This document shows positions 25,319-32,347 of a stretch of DNA of 45,279 nt, one piece after another (position 1 is the first letter of the stretch; each line of letters begins with the position of its first letter). The notes beneath the pieces are model-generated. The model did no database searches, was not told the origin of the DNA, and saw only the letters and a program-made list of their open reading frames with translations. The stretch is from Thermoflexales bacterium. Its GTDB lineage: Bacteria > Chloroflexota > Anaerolineae > J036 > Brachytrichaceae. Location: assembly GCA_019694215.1 (NCBI GenBank), contig JAIBCK010000019.1:1-45279 (forward strand). Direction: 5' to 3'. A program made the position numbers and the translations under genes.

Positions 25319-26914
25319 ATGACGTCCAAACTGGAAGTGGAATGGCAATTTGAGGCTCCCGACCTGGACGTCGTCGAGCAGTGGGCGACGGAGCAGACCG
25401 CACGACATGGCGTGAAGGTCGATCCCGCCTCGCGCGTGATCGAGCATGACAGCTACTTCGACACGCAGGACTGGCGATTCTTTCGGGCGGGCTGCGCGCT
25501 CCGCGTGCGCCGCGCGGGGGATGTGTCCACCGCCACGCTCAAGACCTTTGGCCAGCGCCGCGACGGGGCGCATCAGCGCATCGAAATCAGCGAGCCCGTG
25601 GCGTTGCCGCGCCGGACCAGCGCGGCGGGGCTGATCAAAGCCCTCACGGCCCTGCCGGGGCCGGTCGGGGAGCGCATCCGGCTCGTGTGCCGCGACGTGG
25701 CCCTGACTGCGCTGTTCAGCGCGCGCGCCGAGCGCAGGCTGTCGGACGTGCGCCTCGACGGCAGCACCGTCGCCGAGCTGGCGCTCGACACCGTCGCCAT
25801 GACCGGTGGCGCAAAACGCTCCCCGCTCATCGTCAGCCGGGTCGAACTCGAGGCGCGCGGCGAGCCTTTGCCGATACTGCAGACGCTCGCGGACGCGCTC
25901 CGTGACGACCTGGGGCTCAGCCCGGCCGGCGAGTCCAAATACGAGCTCGGGCTGAAGCTGGCCGGGCTGCATCCCACCCTCGCGCCGTTTTGCGGGTCAC
26001 CGGCCTCGGCCGCCGAGTTGGCGGAGACCGAACGCAAGCCGTCGATTGGCGCGCTCGCCTATGCCGTCATGCGCGAGCGCTTTGCGCAGTTCTCGGCCAA
26101 CGAGCCCGGCACCCGCCTGGGGGACGATCCCGAGTTCGTGCATGACATGCGCACCGCCACACGCCGGCTGCGCGCTGCGATGGGATTGTTCGAGCCGTTC
26201 CTGCCCCACCGCGCCATCGCGCTGCGCGATGGCCTGCGTTGGTTCGCAACCCAACTCGGCGCGGTGCGGGACATCGACGTGCAGCTCGAACACTTGACGC
26301 ACGGACAGGATGGCATCGCACTGGTTGATGGCGCCGACGCGGTAATCGGCCTCCTGCGCGCACAACGTGAACAAGCAAGGCTAGCCCTGCTCAGGGCCAT
26401 CGATTCGCCCCGCTACACCCAGCTGCTGGCCGCCTTCGAAGAGATGCTCCGCGCCGGCCCGCGCCGCGCCGATGCCATTCATCGGCAGGCGGCGGATGCG
26501 ATGCCCGCCATGATCGAGGCCCGCTATCGCAAGGTGAACAAGGCCTTCGGCCGGCTCGGGCCGGACTCGCCGCCTCAGGACTACCACGCGCTGCGCATCT
26601 TGATCAAACGATTCCGTTATGCGCTCGAGTTCGCTGAACCCCTGTTTGGCAAGCCCATCAGCGACTACCTTCCGGTCGTCGTCGGCGCGCAGGAAACGCT
26701 CGGCGGATACCAGGATGCGGAAGTCGCCCTTGCCCACCTCCGTGCGCTCAGCCTCTCCCCCGAAGCCCTCTCGACACCGGCGACGCTGCTCGCCCTGAGC
26801 GAGATGTCTCGCCAGCGCATCCTGCAGGGCGAGGCGCTGCGCGCGCGGGCCCCGGAGGAGATCGGCGCGCTGACGGGCAAGGCCTGGCGTCGGTTGAAGA
26901 AAGGGATGCGATAG
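25319..26914 (+). CDS. CYTH and CHAD domain protein
   Basis: 531 residues combining an N-terminal CYTH triphosphate-tunnel domain (about 1-215) with a C-terminal CHAD helical domain (about 245-525). The CYTH start reads EVEWQ where the family has ExExK, so the conserved Lys is Gln, while later tunnel residues such as RVRRAGDVSTATLKTFG remain. CHAD shows the His/Arg-rich helix FVHDMRTATRRLRAAMGLFEP and LRILIKRFRYALEFAEPL, and binds polyphosphate in characterised relatives. Likely role: inorganic polyphosphate or triphosphate binding or turnover. ATG 25319 is chosen because a TATAGT ends 7 nt before it. Followed after 6 nt by the S51-like gene. Confidence 0.85.
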   Translation: MTSKLEVEWQFEAPDLDVVEQWATEQTARHGVKVDPASRVIEHDSYFDTQDWRFFRAGCALRVRRAGDVSTATLKTFGQRRDGAHQRIEISEPVALPRRTSAAGLIKALTALPGPVGERIRLVCRDVALTALFSARAERRLSDVRLDGSTVAELALDTVAMTGGAKRSPLIVSRVELEARGEPLPILQTLADALRDDLGLSPAGESKYELGLKLAGLHPTLAPFCGSPASAAELAETERKPSIGALAYAVMRERFAQFSANEPGTRLGDDPEFVHDMRTATRRLRAAMGLFEPFLPHRAIALRDGLRWFATQLGAVRDIDVQLEHLTHGQDGIALVDGADAVIGLLRAQREQARLALLRAIDSPRYTQLLAAFEEMLRAGPRRADAIHRQAADAMPAMIEARYRKVNKAFGRLGPDSPPQDYHALRILIKRFRYALEFAEPLFGKPISDYLPVVVGAQETLGGYQDAEVALAHLRALSLSPEALSTPATLLALSEMSRQRILQGEALRARAPEEIGALTGKAWRRLKKGMR

Positions 26915-26920
26915 GCGGGC

Positions 26921-27919
26921 ATGGCACACGGTCGGGTGACGCTGATCGGGTCGGGCGAGACCACTGCTGTCGGGGCCCAGGTGCTCGACGTTCTGTTGGC
27001 CGGCCGACGGCGGCCGTATCACATGGCGATGCTCGAGACCCCCGCCGGGTTCGAGCTCAACAGCCCGCGCGTACTCGGGCGGGTCGCGGATTTCTTCGGC
27101 CGCCACCTCGGACCGCGCGGCGCGATTCAGCCCCTGGCCGCGCGCCGGCGCGACGGACCCGGCGGCACCGACGATGCCGCCATTTCCGCACAGTTATCCG
27201 GCATGGATGCGATCTACCTCGGGGCCGGCAGCCCCACGTATGCGATTCATCACCTGCGGGGCACACAGGTCTGGGAAGCCATTCGGCGCGCCTGGCATAC
27301 CGGCACCGATATCGTGCTGGCCAGCGCCGCCGCCATCGCCGCCAGTCGCTTCGCCCTGCCGGTCTATGAAATCTTCAAGGTTGGGCTCGATCCGTTCTGG
27401 ATGGATGGGCTTGACCTGTTGGGCGATCTCGGGGTGTCCGCGGCCATTGTCCCGCACTGGAACAACCCGAGCGGCGGCGACGAGCTCGACACCAGCCGCT
27501 GCTTCGTCGGGCAGGTGCGCTTCGACGCCTTGCAGGCGCGTTTGCCGGCCAACGTCACCACGCTGGGGCTGGATGAGCAGACCGCCCTGATCCTGGACCT
27601 CAAAGCGGGTGACATCGAGGTGCTCGGCAGCGGCGCACTCACGATCCGCTACGGCGACGCGACGCAGTCGTTCGCCGCCCGCCAGCACCTGGCGACCGGC
27701 GCGCTTGGAGATGTGTTTCGTTCGTTGTCCGACATGTCCGCCGGTGCCAGCCCTGCTGATGCGGCGGCGCCAGCAGAGGTGCAGCAATGGGCCGCCGAGC
27801 GCGCGGCCGCCCGGGCGGCCCGGGACTGGCCACTGGCCGATGCCCTGCGCGCCAGAATCACCACGAGCGGCTGGCAAATCGAGGACGGGCCGGAGGGCTA
27901 CACGCTACGCCGTGGGTGA
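26921..27919 (+). CDS. S51 peptidase / cyanophycinase-like protein with a CysS-like C-terminal domain
   Basis: 332 residues in two parts. Residues 1 to about 270 look like the class I glutaminase-like fold of peptidase family S51: VTLIGSGETT, MLETPAGFELNSPRV, IYLGAGSPTYAIHHLRG, a putative nucleophile region VLASAAAIAAS and PHWNNPSGGDELDTSRCFVG. Residues about 285-332 (WAAERAAARAARDWPLADAL, then RITTSGWQIEDGPEGYTLRR) resemble the small C-terminal helical domain of cysteinyl-tRNA synthetase. The enzyme activity is unknown, and SAAA is not the usual SAGA context of active S51 enzymes. It follows CYTH-CHAD by 6 nt and overlaps the convergent DUF2277 gene by 15 nt. Confidence 0.7.
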   Translation: MAHGRVTLIGSGETTAVGAQVLDVLLAGRRRPYHMAMLETPAGFELNSPRVLGRVADFFGRHLGPRGAIQPLAARRRDGPGGTDDAAISAQLSGMDAIYLGAGSPTYAIHHLRGTQVWEAIRRAWHTGTDIVLASAAAIAASRFALPVYEIFKVGLDPFWMDGLDLLGDLGVSAAIVPHWNNPSGGDELDTSRCFVGQVRFDALQARLPANVTTLGLDEQTALILDLKAGDIEVLGSGALTIRYGDATQSFAARQHLATGALGDVFRSLSDMSAGASPADAAAPAEVQQWAAERAAARAARDWPLADALRARITTSGWQIEDGPEGYTLRRG

Positions 27920-28153
27920 GGGCGCGCGGCGCCGCGGTGGCGGGGCGGGCGTGGTCGCAGGGGGCAGCGCGGCCAGCAGGGTCGCCGTCGACGCGGCAAT
28001 CTCGGCGACGGCGCGATCAAACGCGGGTTGATTGGCGCGCGACGGCGCGCGAAAGCCGCTCACCTTGCGCACGTATTGCAGCGCGGCGGCCTGGATTTCT
28101 TCGGCAGATGCGGCCCCGGTCATGACGCGCAGCCGCTTGATGCTTCGGCACAT
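27905..28153 (-). CDS. DUF2277 family small protein
   Basis: 82 residues beginning MCRSIKRLRVMTG and continuing EEIQAAALQYVRKVSGF, which matches my memory of the DUF2277 family pattern (MCRSIKTL, then an Ala-rich helix and VRKVSGF). No function is known to me. The Cys at position 2 and the basic helix suggest nucleic acid or metal binding, but that is conjecture. The C-terminal 20 residues are Pro/Ala/Arg-rich and probably disordered. ATG 28153 lies 8 nt after TATGAT. Confidence 0.82.
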   Translation of the reverse strand: MCRSIKRLRVMTGAASAEEIQAAALQYVRKVSGFRAPSRANQPAFDRAVAEIAASTATLLAALPPATTPAPPPRRRAPSPTA

Positions 28154-28161
28154 GGCCGGGC

Positions 28162-28167
28162 ATCATA
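28162..28167 (-). promoter_or_regulatory. -10 hexamer for DUF2277 gene
   Basis: TATGAT on the minus strand with 8 nt to ATG 28153 and no Shine-Dalgarno. This is another case of the hexamer-next-to-start pattern. Confidence 0.45.
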
Positions 28168-28200
28168 GGCGGCTGCGCGCGATTGTCAATCGGTCCGGCG

Positions 28201-28704
28201 CTAGATGAAGATGATCTGCGCGCCGTCGGTCATGTCCATGAAGTCGGAAGCGGTGACGATGTCCTGCACGCCGTCGACAAAGTCCTCTTTCTTGAGGCCC
28301 ATCATGTCGACGGACATCTTGCAGGCATACAGCTTGGCGCCGCCGTCCACGAGCATCTGCAGATACTCGCCGACGGGGGGCACTTCCAGCTTCTTCATCT
28401 TGTCCTTCATCAGGGCCGTGGCGAAGGCGGTCATGCCAGGGAGGCCACCCAGCATGTTCGGGATGCCGAGGTTGCCTGCCTTGATGCCCATCATCGACAG
28501 CTTCATGCTGGGATTGCCCACCGGCGCGATCTCCAGGTGATCCTGGCGCGTCTTGGTGATGAGGTCCATCCCCCAGAACGTGAAGAACAGCGTGACGTCG
28601 ATGCCGTTGCCCAGCGCCGCCCAGCCCATGACGAGCGCAGGATAGGCCATGTCGAGGGCGCCCTTCGAGCAGATGAACGCGACCTTGCGATTTTCGGTGG
28701 TCAT
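28201..28704 (-). CDS. DsrE2-type sulfur carrier protein
   Basis: 167 residues of the DsrE/DsrF family, DsrE2-like subgroup. Characteristic stretches are VAFICSKGALDMAYPALVMG, VTLFFTFWGMDLI and the conserved Cys in LYACKMSVDMMGL, which in relatives carries persulfide sulfur. ATG 28704 is preferred over the upstream frame because AAGGA lies just before it. Last gene of the five-gene operon, 45 nt after the TusE/DsrC gene, and probably its sulfur acceptor or donor. The sulfur-transfer role follows from the family and has not been shown for this protein. Confidence 0.82.
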   Translation of the reverse strand: MTTENRKVAFICSKGALDMAYPALVMGWAALGNGIDVTLFFTFWGMDLITKTRQDHLEIAPVGNPSMKLSMMGIKAGNLGIPNMLGGLPGMTAFATALMKDKMKKLEVPPVGEYLQMLVDGGAKLYACKMSVDMMGLKKEDFVDGVQDIVTASDFMDMTDGAQIIFI

Positions 28705-28749
28705 GATGTTTGTCCTTGTGCGCACCGCCGCGGGGCGGCGCGCAGCCGT

Positions 28750-29067
28750 CTAGACGCAGCCCTCCGGCTTGCCCAGCCCGGCGATGCGGGCGACCTTCTT
28801 GGCCGGCCCCTTCGGGAAGAGCGAGAACAAGTCCTTCGTGCTCAGGCCCGTGCCGGTCGTGATGCGCCGCAGCGTCGGCGACTTGCCAGCCGCACCGGCG
28901 TCCTGGCGGCTAAAAGTGATGATCTTCCAGTGCTGCTCGCTCAGCGCGGGGATGCCCTCTTCCTTCGCCAGCTCCGTGGCGATCTCCTGGGTCCACTCGG
29001 CCGGGTTCGTCATGAACCCTTCATCGTTGACCGTGACGGTCTTGCCTGCAATCGTTCGCGTAGCCAT
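28750..29067 (-). CDS. TusE/DsrC-family sulfur relay protein
   Basis: 105 residues of the DsrC/TusE family, which moves sulfur on a C-terminal swinging arm. Family parts visible: IAGKTVTVNDEGFMTNPAEW, EEGIPALSEQHWKII and the tail AGLGKPEGCV with the penultimate Cys104 (CysA). The second arm cysteine of true DsrC (CysB, ten residues between it and CysA) is Ala93 here, so it cannot form the DsrC trisulfide and is TusE-like. No tusBCD or dsrAB is nearby; instead it sits with DsrE2, DUF1641 and an SQR-like flavoprotein, so a sulfur shuttle in that system is more likely than tRNA thiolation. Confidence 0.88.
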   Translation of the reverse strand: MATRTIAGKTVTVNDEGFMTNPAEWTQEIATELAKEEGIPALSEQHWKIITFSRQDAGAAGKSPTLRRITTGTGLSTKDLFSLFPKGPAKKVARIAGLGKPEGCV

Positions 29068-29112
29068 GTGTTTTCTCCTTGCTTTTCTGCCGGCGCAAAT
29101 CGCGCCGATGTC

Positions 29113-29787
29113 CTACGGTTCCGGGGTCTTCCCGATGGTGCTCAGCGCGCGCAACGTCAGGGCCAGGCCCCGGCGCGTCTTCGGGTCGCTCATCTGCTTG
29201 AGCAGCGCGCGCACACCAATGTTGATGGGTGCTGCGGCCTCCTCCTCCACGGCATTGACCGTGCTGCGCAGGAAGGTCATGATTTCCGGCTGGGTCATGT
29301 CCTTGACCGTGCGCAGGATGAGCACGATGTTGTCTCCCAGGCGCTCCACTTCCTCGGCGCTGAAGGACGTGACGATGTTGTCGACGATGCGCAGGCCGCC
29401 CTTCGCAAACGCGACATAGCCCTTCTTGTCCAACGTATCAAACGTCGCTTCGGCGCGGTTGAAGACGTCCTTGCCAATCGGGCCGGCGATTTCCATCAAA
29501 CCCGCACCGCTGTCGAGCAGGTCCACGACCTTCTCGATGTTCGGCAGGTTGCGGGCCACCTTCTTCAACAGTCGGATCAGGTCCGGGAGATCAACGTACT
29601 CCTCGATTTCCTGGAGGTGCGCCGAGGCGCGCTCCATGACCGTCGCAGCGATCGGCACGACATCGCGGACCAGCTCGGCGCGATCGGCGCTCGCGCGGGC
29701 GCTGGCCTCGATGTACTCGGTCAGCCGGGCCACCTGCGCGGTCAGCGCATCGAGCTTGGCGTTTAGTTCGGCGAGAGTGGGTTCCAT
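29113..29787 (-). CDS. DUF1641 family protein
   Basis: 224 residues, mostly helical, starting with a coiled-coil-like segment (LAELNAKLDALTAQVARLTEY), then LPDLIRLLKKVARNLPNIEKVVDLLDSGAGLMEI and a C-terminal part of about 100 residues with SFSAEEVERLGDNIVLIL. I recognise DUF1641, which I recall next to NADH dehydrogenase- or SQR-like flavoproteins in other bacteria (for example yjlC-yjlD of Bacillus). Here too it is 8 nt from an SQR-like gene, so a membrane or regulatory partner of that flavoprotein is likely. ATG 29787 is set by AGGAGG just before it; a longer frame exists. Confidence 0.8.
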   Translation of the reverse strand: MEPTLAELNAKLDALTAQVARLTEYIEASARASADRAELVRDVVPIAATVMERASAHLQEIEEYVDLPDLIRLLKKVARNLPNIEKVVDLLDSGAGLMEIAGPIGKDVFNRAEATFDTLDKKGYVAFAKGGLRIVDNIVTSFSAEEVERLGDNIVLILRTVKDMTQPEIMTFLRSTVNAVEEEAAAPINIGVRALLKQMSDPKTRRGLALTLRALSTIGKTPEP

Positions 29788-29795
29788 GTCGCCTC

Positions 29796-31028
29796 CTAGC
29801 GCTTCCACTTCCCGGCCAGGCTCATGCGGGCGGGGAGCGGCAGTTCCTCACCCTTGAGCAACAGATTCCAGTACATCCAGCGGAACAGCAGTTTGCCCCA
29901 GTGGTTGGCCTCCGACTCTTCGAGCAGGGTGAAAGGTCCAACGCCCGGAAGCGGGTAGCGACCCGGAAGCGGCTCGGTGTCGTAGTTGAAGTCGATCAGC
30001 AGTCCCTTGCCAAATCCGGACTCGATGAAGCAGTTGGCATGCCCATCGAACAACGGCTTGAGCTCACCGCCTTCGACATAGCGGACGAAGTTCTCGCCGA
30101 AGGTGTCCACCGCGAAGTGTGCCACTGAGCCCGCCTTGGAGGCCGGCGCATTCGAGGCATCGCCCAGCGCAAAGATGTTCGGATACTTGTTGGAAAGGAA
30201 CGTATTCTTGTTGACCGGGACGAAGTTCAAATCATCGCCCAGGCCAGCCTCGCCGATGACAGGCGCACCCGTATTCAGTGGCACGCTCACGAGCAGGTCG
30301 TATTCGACCTCGCGCTCGTCATACGACACGATCTTGCGGGCATCCGGGTCCGCGCGCTCGATCATGAACTCGGGCTCGACCTTGATGCCCTTCTCCTCAA
30401 GCAGGCCGCCCAGCAGTTTCGAGGCGAGGGGTTTGGTGAAGGCGCCCGGCAACGGCGTGGCGTAGATCAGCTCCACCTTGTCGCGGATGCCACGCTCGTG
30501 GAAATACCAGTCGGCGAGCATCAGGAATTCGAGCGGCGCGACCGGACACTTGATCGGATTCTCAACGACATTGACCACCAGGCGCCCGCCCTTCCAGCCG
30601 CGGAACGTCTCGGCCAGCGCGAGCGCACCCTCGTAGTTGTAGAAGGTGTGGATGGTCTTGCCCCATGCGTCTTCGCTCAGCCCCGGTGTCTGCTCCGGAT
30701 GAATGTCGGCGCCAGTGGCCACGATCAGATAGTCATAGCGTAGGGTGCGCCCATCGCCGAGCTCAACCTTCTGCGCCTCGGGGTCGATGGCGTTGATCTT
30801 CGCCAGAATCAGCTCGGTCCCGGCCGGCATGAAATCACGCTTGGGCTTGATGACGTCCCGCTTCCCATACACGCCAAACGGAATGAACAGGAAACCGGGC
30901 TGGTAGTAGTGGGTGGGGTTCTGATCGACCAGCGTGATCGACCACTCGGCGGTGTCCAGCTGCTTGCGCAACCGGTTCGCCACCATCGTGCCGGCGGTGC
31001 CGGCACCCAGAATGAGCAACTTCTTCAT
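29796..31028 (-). CDS. Sulfide:quinone oxidoreductase-like FAD flavoprotein
   Basis: 410-residue FAD-dependent oxidoreductase. Dinucleotide motif KKLLILGAGTAGTMVANRL at the start, YDYLIVATGADIHP, a second nucleotide-region strand GRLVVNVV, and FALGDASNAPASKAG as the FAD-closing motif. Two cysteines, C161 (PIKCPVAPLEF) and C333 (HANCFIESG), sit where sulfide:quinone oxidoreductases hold their redox pair. The C-terminal part (LLFRWMYWNLLL) could bind membrane. It probably oxidises sulfide or a persulfide and passes electrons to quinone; a type II NADH dehydrogenase is the main alternative. Good purine-rich ribosome site (GGGAGAGAA) before ATG 31028, 22 nt after the regulator gene. Confidence 0.83.
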   Translation of the reverse strand: MKKLLILGAGTAGTMVANRLRKQLDTAEWSITLVDQNPTHYYQPGFLFIPFGVYGKRDVIKPKRDFMPAGTELILAKINAIDPEAQKVELGDGRTLRYDYLIVATGADIHPEQTPGLSEDAWGKTIHTFYNYEGALALAETFRGWKGGRLVVNVVENPIKCPVAPLEFLMLADWYFHERGIRDKVELIYATPLPGAFTKPLASKLLGGLLEEKGIKVEPEFMIERADPDARKIVSYDEREVEYDLLVSVPLNTGAPVIGEAGLGDDLNFVPVNKNTFLSNKYPNIFALGDASNAPASKAGSVAHFAVDTFGENFVRYVEGGELKPLFDGHANCFIESGFGKGLLIDFNYDTEPLPGRYPLPGVGPFTLLEESEANHWGKLLFRWMYWNLLLKGEELPLPARMSLAGKWKR

Positions 31029-31050
31029 GCGATTCTCTCCCTGTTGTATT

Positions 31051-31854
31051 TCAGAGTTGGGTTAACGAAGCAATCTGCCGCAGGCGTCGCGCGTGCGCAG
31101 CGCGCTCCTCGGCCAGGTGGGCAAAAATGTCAGCGACCCGTTGCGCGGCCCGCAGCGCCCGCTGCTGGGCGTTCGCCTCGAGGCGAAATACGGCGTCGGT
31201 CTTGCCCTCGACATACTGCGGTTCCAGTCCGAACAAGTCAGCGATGTCGGACAGTTTTTCCCGCTGGGGCGGCCAGGGCTCGGGGGCAATCCCGCCGACG
31301 ATGACCATGCCCTCCAGAGCGCTGCCGACGCGGATCAGACCGCGCGCGCACAGCAGGCCCATTTCATTCGGGTAGAAGCGCGGCTCGATCGACGGACTTG
31401 CGGCAAGTTGCCGCCAGACCACCGCGCACTTGTCCAACGCATCCTCATTGCGCATCAGCGCCAGGTGATAGCCACACGCGTTGCTGATCTCGGTCACGGG
31501 GCCGCCATTCATGTCCGTCGTGACGATGGTGACCCCCAGCGCGTCCGCAAAGCCATCCTGAATGTGCTGCGCGGCCGTCATCGGCAGCAGCTCGCGCAGC
31601 GACAGGGCCCTGCCGGATCCGACCGGTGGCACGGGCTGCGGTTGGGGCGCGTCCTCAGCGAGTGGATGCGGTGCATCCTCTCCCGCGACGGCACTGTGTG
31701 ACGTCAGCCACCGCGCAATCTCCGGCTGGCGGAAACGCCATTGTTTGCCCACCCGGATGGCAGGCAGTTGCCCGCTCTCGATCATCCGGTAAATCGTCGT
31801 GCGATCGACTTTCAGCAGGTCTTGAACATCCTGCGTCGTGATCAACTCTGACAT
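31051..31854 (-). CDS. Transcriptional regulator with excisionase-type HTH and PocR sensor domain
   Basis: 267 residues. An N-terminal winged HTH of the MerR/excisionase type (residues 3-52: TTQDVQDLLKVDRTTIYRMI, then VGKQWRFRQPEIARWL) is joined by a Pro-rich linker to a PocR-type sensory domain (about 90-195), with Cys127, Cys143 and Cys169. The final helix-rich part (about 225-265) may dimerise. PocR domains are known as small-molecule sensors. As first gene of the sulfur operon it probably regulates it and may sense a sulfur species or redox state through its cysteines, but that is inference. Palindromes in its upstream region are candidate operators. Confidence 0.82.
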   Translation of the reverse strand: MSELITTQDVQDLLKVDRTTIYRMIESGQLPAIRVGKQWRFRQPEIARWLTSHSAVAGEDAPHPLAEDAPQPQPVPPVGSGRALSLRELLPMTAAQHIQDGFADALGVTIVTTDMNGGPVTEISNACGYHLALMRNEDALDKCAVVWRQLAASPSIEPRFYPNEMGLLCARGLIRVGSALEGMVIVGGIAPEPWPPQREKLSDIADLFGLEPQYVEGKTDAVFRLEANAQQRALRAAQRVADIFAHLAEERAAHARRLRQIASLTQL

Positions 31855-32017
31855 GTCGCCTCAGGCCCGTTTGCAGGAGCCTATGGCGACCATATCGTAT
31901 TCTCAGGGACGGCGCAACCGCCCTTTGGCCAGCCAACTGTCTAGAATGCGGCAGAAATAACGGCCAGGCGCGATTTTGATGCATCTGATGCATCACGCGC
32001 ACCTCTCGCAGGGCGCG
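31855..32017. promoter_or_regulatory. Control region of the sulfur operon
   Basis: 163 bp without a gene. It holds a minus-strand TACGAT (31894-31899), a possible -10 about 39 nt before the regulator ATG; a TCTCAGGG (31901-31908); an inverted repeat TTGGC-CA-GCCAA (31925-31936); and a tandem pair TGATGCATC (31977-31985) and TGATGCATCA (31986-31995), the second copy a perfect 10-bp palindrome. The 3' end of the cupin gene lies on the far side. Operator function is inferred from position. Confidence 0.45.
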
Positions 32018-32347
32018 CTAGGCCCGGATCATTGTCAGCAGCATCTTGAATCGGCCGGGAGCGTCCACGGCGTGCGGGACGTTGGCTGGCAGCAGGATGA
32101 CCTCACCCGCAGGCACGACCTGACGCTTCCCGGCGATGGTGATGCCCGCCTCGCCTTCCAAGACCTGGACGAGCGCGTCATACGGCGCGCTGTGCTCGCT
32201 GAGGGACTCCCCGCCGTCAAAGGCGAAGGCCGTCACGGTGCCGGCCGGGCCGGCCATCAGCGCGCGGCTCACCACCGCGCTGTCGCCATACGCGACCAGG
32301 GTCGCGAGGGGGTGGCGGGTCGCCGCAGTCAGTCCTTTCGAGCTCAT
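32018..32347 (-). CDS. Small cupin-domain protein
   Basis: 109 residues forming a single cupin barrel. Motif 1-like AFDGGESLSEHSAPYDALVQVLEGE and motif 2-like PAGEVILLPANVPHAV are seen; the His/Glu metal ligands are partly kept (His57 and His93). Start ATG 32347 overlaps the stop of the Gfo/Idh gene (ATGA), so the two are coupled and probably act on the same sugar or keto-acid compound. A binding or isomerase role cannot be separated by eye. Confidence 0.8.
   Translation of the reverse strand: MSSKGLTAATRHPLATLVAYGDSAVVSRALMAGPAGTVTAFAFDGGESLSEHSAPYDALVQVLEGEAGITIAGKRQVVPAGEVILLPANVPHAVDAPGRFKMLLTMIRA

Noticed and set aside
28183-29766. 527-codon open frame on the plus strand
   Set aside because: Antisense to the DsrE2, TusE and DUF1641 genes, whose own motifs and ribosome sites are clear.
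31977-31995. CRISPR-like or tandem repeat array
   Set aside because: Only two short palindromic units without spacers; treated as a possible operator.
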